Shown here: positions 60,833-64,000 of the stretch, in pieces
How the letters are laid out: every line of letters starts with the position of its first letter
How positions within the stretch are numbered: position 1 is the stretch's first letter
Origin: Firmicutes bacterium UBA3572
GTDB taxonomy: Bacteria; Bacillota; Desulfotomaculia; Desulfotomaculales; Desulforudaceae
Length of the DNA: 64,000 bases
Reading direction: 5' to 3'
Assembly: GCA_002375985.1 (NCBI GenBank)
Contig: DFNH01000015.1
Location: 1 to 64,000 of the forward strand
Program-made: the position numbers and the translations under genes
The notes under the pieces: model-generated
What the model was told of the DNA's origin: nothing
The model's database searches: none
The model's input: the letters and a program-made list of their open reading frames with translations, nothing else

Positions 60833-61687
60833 ATGAACTGGTTTGCAGAATGGCGGGAATTGGTGTTGCGGTCATCATTCAGGAAGGGGCAGAGCCCTTT
60901 TACTTCAAAGGAGTTTGTCGAATGGTACGAGCTGCAGCTCGAACATAACAATTATCCCGGGGTTCTGCTGGACAAGGTGCAAAGGCACCTGGACGAGCAC
61001 GCAACGGTGCTGGACATCGGTGCCGGCACCGGTGCTTTCGCCCTACCCCTGGCTCAGCGGGTTAAAGCGGTCACCGTGGTCGAGCCGTCGGCCGAGATGC
61101 TTGCCCGCCTGCGCCGCAAAATGGATACAACCGACATCCGCATCATCAATAAGCGCTGGGAAGATATTGACAGCGGGGAGGTCGGCCGGCATGACCTGGT
61201 GCTGGCCGCCCACTCGCTCTACGATATTGCAGACATCGAGACGGCACTAAAAAAGATGCTGTCAGCAGCGAAAAAACATCTTTACATCATCATGGGAGCT
61301 GGCAAGTCAAAGTTTTATGCCGATATCTGGCGACGCTTCAAAGGGGAAGAATATCATCCTCCGCCTGGTTTCATTCACCTGTATAATGTTCTCTATGAGC
61401 TGGGGGTGCCTGCTAATGTGGAAATGATACGGACTCCCCGGAATCAGATTTATGTGAATATTGAGCAGGCCGTGAAGCACTGGCGGGTGCGGCTCGATCT
61501 GGCGCCCGAAAAGGAGGGCGATTTGCGGGCTTATTTGCTGGATTCCCTGGAAGAGAAGGACGGGAAACTTTATTGGCGGGAGGAAAGACCAACTGCGGTC
61601 ATCACCACCGGGCTGCTGGTAGGTGACGCTGGTAGCGCCGGTCACGCCGGTGATGTCGGTAGCGCCGCCGGTGGTACCGGATGTTGA
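60833..61687 (+). CDS. Class I SAM-dependent methyltransferase with Gly/Ala-rich tail
   Basis: A 284-residue protein, unrelated in detail to the first methyltransferase. TVLDIGAGTGAFALPLAQRV is the SAM site, then VEPSAEMLARLRRKM and DLVLAAHSLYDIADIETAL. The catalytic part ends near residue 260. The last ~23 residues (GDAGSAGHAGDVGSAAGGTG) come from a short GGT/GCC DNA repeat and overlap the permease start (ATG inside, stop at 61687). AGGAGAAGG precedes the ATG. Confidence 0.85.
   Translation: MNWFAEWRELVLRSSFRKGQSPFTSKEFVEWYELQLEHNNYPGVLLDKVQRHLDEHATVLDIGAGTGAFALPLAQRVKAVTVVEPSAEMLARLRRKMDTTDIRIINKRWEDIDSGEVGRHDLVLAAHSLYDIADIETALKKMLSAAKKHLYIIMGAGKSKFYADIWRRFKGEEYHPPPGFIHLYNVLYELGVPANVEMIRTPRNQIYVNIEQAVKHWRVRLDLAPEKEGDLRAYLLDSLEEKDGKLYWREERPTAVITTGLLVGDAGSAGHAGDVGSAAGGTGC
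61620..61680 (+). repeat. GGT/GCC-rich minisatellite
   Basis: The end of the methyltransferase gene is a run of imperfect 6-9-bp units of the type GGTnnCGCCGGT. Slippage here could change the tail length or shift the coupling to the permease gene. Confidence 0.55.
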
Positions 61688-62619
61688 CCTATGTCTTGCG
61701 CCGCCTCGGCCTGATGGTTTTCATCATGCTGGGCGTGTCGGTGATCACTTTTTCCATGATGCATTTGGTGCCGGGCGACCCAGCCGAGGTGATCGCCATG
61801 GAACGGTATGGAGAGGAGATCACAGCAGAAACGATCGAACATGTAAGAAGGGAATTGGGTCTCGATCAACCGATTTACGTCCAGTATTCTCGCTGGCTAA
61901 GCAATGTTCTTCATGGTGACCTTGGATATTCTCACCGTACCGATCGTCCGGTTTTGGATGAGATCCTGACCAGACTGCCCGCCACGATACAGCTTGCCCT
62001 AGCAGGTATGCTGGTATCTCTCATCATAGCAATTCCAGTTGGGACCATCTCGGCCACCAGGCAATACTCGGCGGCCGACAACATCAGCATGTTCGGTGCG
62101 CTTTTGGGAGTTTCTATGCCCAATTTCTGGCTGGGGCTGTTACTCATAATGTTTTTTTCGGTACATTTGGGTTGGCTGCCGGTATTCGGCCGCGGCAGCA
62201 TAGAGCACCTGATCCTGCCGGCCGTCACGCTTGGTACCGGCATGGCGGCCATCACCACCCGTTTGATCCGCTCCAGCATACTCGAAGTGCTCGGTCAGGA
62301 TTATATCCGGACCGCCAGGGCCAAGGGCTTGAAGGAAAAAGTCGTGATTTATAAACATACCTTAAAGAACGCCATGATTCCGGTGGTCACCATTGTCGGC
62401 CTCCAGTTTGCCTCTTTGCTGGAGGGTGCGGTCATCGTTGAGGTCATCTTTGCTTGGCCCGGAATCGGCCGGCTGTTGGTCGATTCGATCTTCGCCCGCG
62501 ATTTCATGCTCATTCAGGGCTGTATCTTGTTCATTGCGGCCATGTTTGTACTGGTCAATCTGTTGGTTGATATTTCTTATGCCTACTTGGATCCCAAAAT
62601 ACGTTACGAGGTGAAATAA
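61681..62619 (+). CDS. ABC transporter permease, DppB/NikB type
   Basis: A 312-residue permease: LRRLGLMVFIMLGVSVITFSMMHLVPGDP at the start, six helices and the EAA loop YIRTARAKGLKEKVVIYKH. It pairs with the next gene to form the channel. Its start overlaps the end of the methyltransferase gene by seven bases, so translation is coupled. Confidence 0.94.
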   Translation: MLTYVLRRLGLMVFIMLGVSVITFSMMHLVPGDPAEVIAMERYGEEITAETIEHVRRELGLDQPIYVQYSRWLSNVLHGDLGYSHRTDRPVLDEILTRLPATIQLALAGMLVSLIIAIPVGTISATRQYSAADNISMFGALLGVSMPNFWLGLLLIMFFSVHLGWLPVFGRGSIEHLILPAVTLGTGMAAITTRLIRSSILEVLGQDYIRTARAKGLKEKVVIYKHTLKNAMIPVVTIVGLQFASLLEGAVIVEVIFAWPGIGRLLVDSIFARDFMLIQGCILFIAAMFVLVNLLVDISYAYLDPKIRYEVK

Positions 62620-63500
62620 TGCATGATCTGGTAACCAAGATTATCGAAAGCCGGCTGCCTTCGACCGAGGTTTTCCGAGGACTTAGAAAGCATCGCCTGG
62701 CCCTGATCGGGGCGGGGATCATCTTGGTGCTGATTTTTATTGCTATCTTGGCACCTTTTATCGCTCCCCACGACCCGATCGAACAAAATTTGGAGCATCG
62801 TTTGCTGCCGCCCAACGCCGAATACCCATTGGGAACCGATAACCTCGGCCGCTGTATTTTGAGCCGGCTGATCCACGGAACGAGTGTTTCGCTGCAAATC
62901 GGCGTCATCGTGGTGGGTATCGCCGCGACCACTGGCGTGACGCTCGGGCTGATCGCCGGTTACCGCGGCGGCCTGGTCGATGAACTGATCATGCGGATCG
63001 TGGACGTCTTGCTGGCCTTCCCCGGCATCATCCTGGCGTTGGCGATCGCCGGCATCCTGGGTCCTTCGCTCTACAACGTTATGCTGGCTTTAGCGGTCGT
63101 TGGTTGGACCAGTTATGCCCGGGTGGTTCGGGGATCGGTGCTGTCGGTGAAAGAAAAAGAGTTTGTGGAGGCGGCGCGGGCGTTGGGTGCCGGTGAGGCC
63201 CGGATTATGTTCCGGCACATATTGCCCAACGTCACGGCGCCCGTGATCGTGATGGCCACGCTGGGCATGGCCCACGTGATTTTAGCGGCGGCGGCCTTGA
63301 GTTTCTTGGGGTTGGGCGCGCAGCCCCCCACCCCGGAATGGGGTTCGATGTTGAACGACGGGCGGGCTTTTATGCGGACCGCACCCCACCTGACGATTTT
63401 TCCGGGGTTGGCGATAATGGTGACCGTCTTGGCCTTCAATTTCCTGGGCGATGGGCTTAGAGACGTACTCGATCCACGGTTGAAGGGGGCGGCCAGATGA
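62619..63500 (+). CDS. ABC transporter permease, DppC/NikC type
   Basis: A 293-residue permease: LRKHRLALIGAGIILVLIFIAILAPFIAPHDP, YPLGTDNLGRCILSRLIHGTSVSL and EAA loop FVEAARALGAGEARIMFRHILPN. One base overlap (TAATG) with the previous gene. GC content is higher again here, as in the rest of the genome. Confidence 0.94.
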   Translation: MHDLVTKIIESRLPSTEVFRGLRKHRLALIGAGIILVLIFIAILAPFIAPHDPIEQNLEHRLLPPNAEYPLGTDNLGRCILSRLIHGTSVSLQIGVIVVGIAATTGVTLGLIAGYRGGLVDELIMRIVDVLLAFPGIILALAIAGILGPSLYNVMLALAVVGWTSYARVVRGSVLSVKEKEFVEAARALGAGEARIMFRHILPNVTAPVIVMATLGMAHVILAAAALSFLGLGAQPPTPEWGSMLNDGRAFMRTAPHLTIFPGLAIMVTVLAFNFLGDGLRDVLDPRLKGAAR

Positions 63501-64000
63501 GTGGAAGCGAGGAATTGTTGAACATCCACAGGCTGAGCACCCATTTTTTCACCGAAAACGGGGTGGTGCGGGCCGTGGAGGCGGTAGATTTAAAAATAGG
63601 CCGGGGAGAGATCGTCGGGTTGGTCGGCGAATCCGGATGCGGGAAAACGGTTACCACCCTTTCGATCATGCGCCTGCTTCCCAGTCCGGGCCGGATAGTT
63701 AACGGCGAGATTTGGTTTGAAAAGGAGAATCTGATCGAGAAAAGCGAGCCCGAAATGAGAAAAATACGCGGCAACCGGATTTCGATGATCTTTCAAGAGC
63801 CGATGAGTTCGTTGAATCCGGTTCTGACCATCGGCGAGCAGATCGCGGAAGTTATCAAATCGCATCAGGGTTTAAGCAGGGCGCAGGCCAAAAATATGGC
63901 GGTGGAGATGCTGGATTTGGTGGGTGTTCCCGCGGCGGCGACCAGGGTAAACGAGTATCCGCACCAGCTCAGTGGCGGCATGCGCCAGCGCGTCATGATC
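63497..64000 (+). CDS. ABC transporter ATP-binding protein, DppD/OppD type (partial)
   Basis: 168 codons are visible before the window ends. GLVGESGCGKTVTTLSIMRLLP is Walker A, MIFQEPMSSLNPVLTIGEQI holds the Q-loop, and YPHQLSGGMRQRVMI is the ABC signature. The full protein should be ~320 residues, and a second ATPase gene probably follows. It overlaps the permease gene by four bases (ATGA). Confidence 0.94.
   Translation, partial: MSGSEELLNIHRLSTHFFTENGVVRAVEAVDLKIGRGEIVGLVGESGCGKTVTTLSIMRLLPSPGRIVNGEIWFEKENLIEKSEPEMRKIRGNRISMIFQEPMSSLNPVLTIGEQIAEVIKSHQGLSRAQAKNMAVEMLDLVGVPAAATRVNEYPHQLSGGMRQRVMI

Noticed and set aside
1..64000. CRISPR array, prophage, integrative element with integrase, rRNA operon or replication origin
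   Set aside because: No regularly spaced repeats, phage structural genes, integrase, rRNA sequence or DnaA-box cluster were seen.

Overview
The window looks like a chromosome segment of a high-GC, spore-forming, anaerobic Firmicute of the Desulfotomaculum/Pelotomaculum/Desulforudis type. This is inference from gene content: a six-subunit Ech-type [NiFe] hydrogenase, the futalosine menaquinone pathway, selA-selB, Tat genes, a SleB/CwlJ-like LysM hydrolase, a DUF1657 protein and a FakA/FakB pair. No 16S rRNA gene is present, so the species cannot be fixed. GC content, judged by eye, is about 60% through most of the window and clearly lower from about 53.3 to 61 kb.

Region 1 (1-16.9 kb) opens with a decayed IS3-family element beside a sortase remnant. 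A minus-strand cluster follows: pfkA, three tatA paralogues, tatC and mdh. Next come a UPF0182 membrane protein, a zinc-ribbon protein, a ComFB-like protein, a HAD protein, adk, tRNA-Pro(CGG) and hflX. The plus-strand fakA-fakB pair is followed by an intact LuxR-type response regulator whose partner kinase has lost its middle, and by a GT4 glycosyltransferase.

Region 2 (16.9-30.6 kb) carries a Yip1-like protein, an FmdE-like protein, echABCDEF (read on the minus strand), a frameshifted DUF362 ferredoxin gene, the LysM hydrolase, an LpdD-like protein, a DUF1657 protein, and selA-selB. Region 3 (30.6-45.9 kb) carries a menaquinone cluster (hepS-like, menG, mqnP, mqnE, mqnA, mqnC), then speD, an alkaline-phosphatase-fold membrane protein, glycosyltransferase, ferredoxin, FMN hydroxy-acid dehydrogenase, acyltransferase, M20 peptidase and GNAT genes.

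Region 4 (45.9-53.3 kb) is a plastic island. It has a Phd/PIN toxin-antitoxin pair with a palindrome over its promoter, and a THEP1 NTPase whose first ~200 bp reappear 1.3 kb away on the far side of an MNT/HEPN pair. It also has a polyferredoxin, a chimera of a broken nucleotidyltransferase and a truncated DUF1156-type methylase, and an ISLre2-like transposase remnant.

Region 5 (53.3-64 kb) is a lower-GC plus-strand operon. It contains four consecutive family-5 lipoprotein solute-binding proteins, two SAM methyltransferases, two Dpp/Nik-type permeases and the start of an ATPase gene that runs off the window. A consensus promoter and a folded, terminator-ended leader of about 120 nt precede it. 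This operon with its leader, and the repeat-flanked MNT/HEPN cassette, are the best candidates for something undescribed.

Dispersed palindromic repeats with the core GGGGACTGGCT...GTGCCTGTCCCC occur at 12.0, 25.2, 34.4 and 42.7-42.8 kb, always between genes. No CRISPR array, prophage or replication origin was seen.
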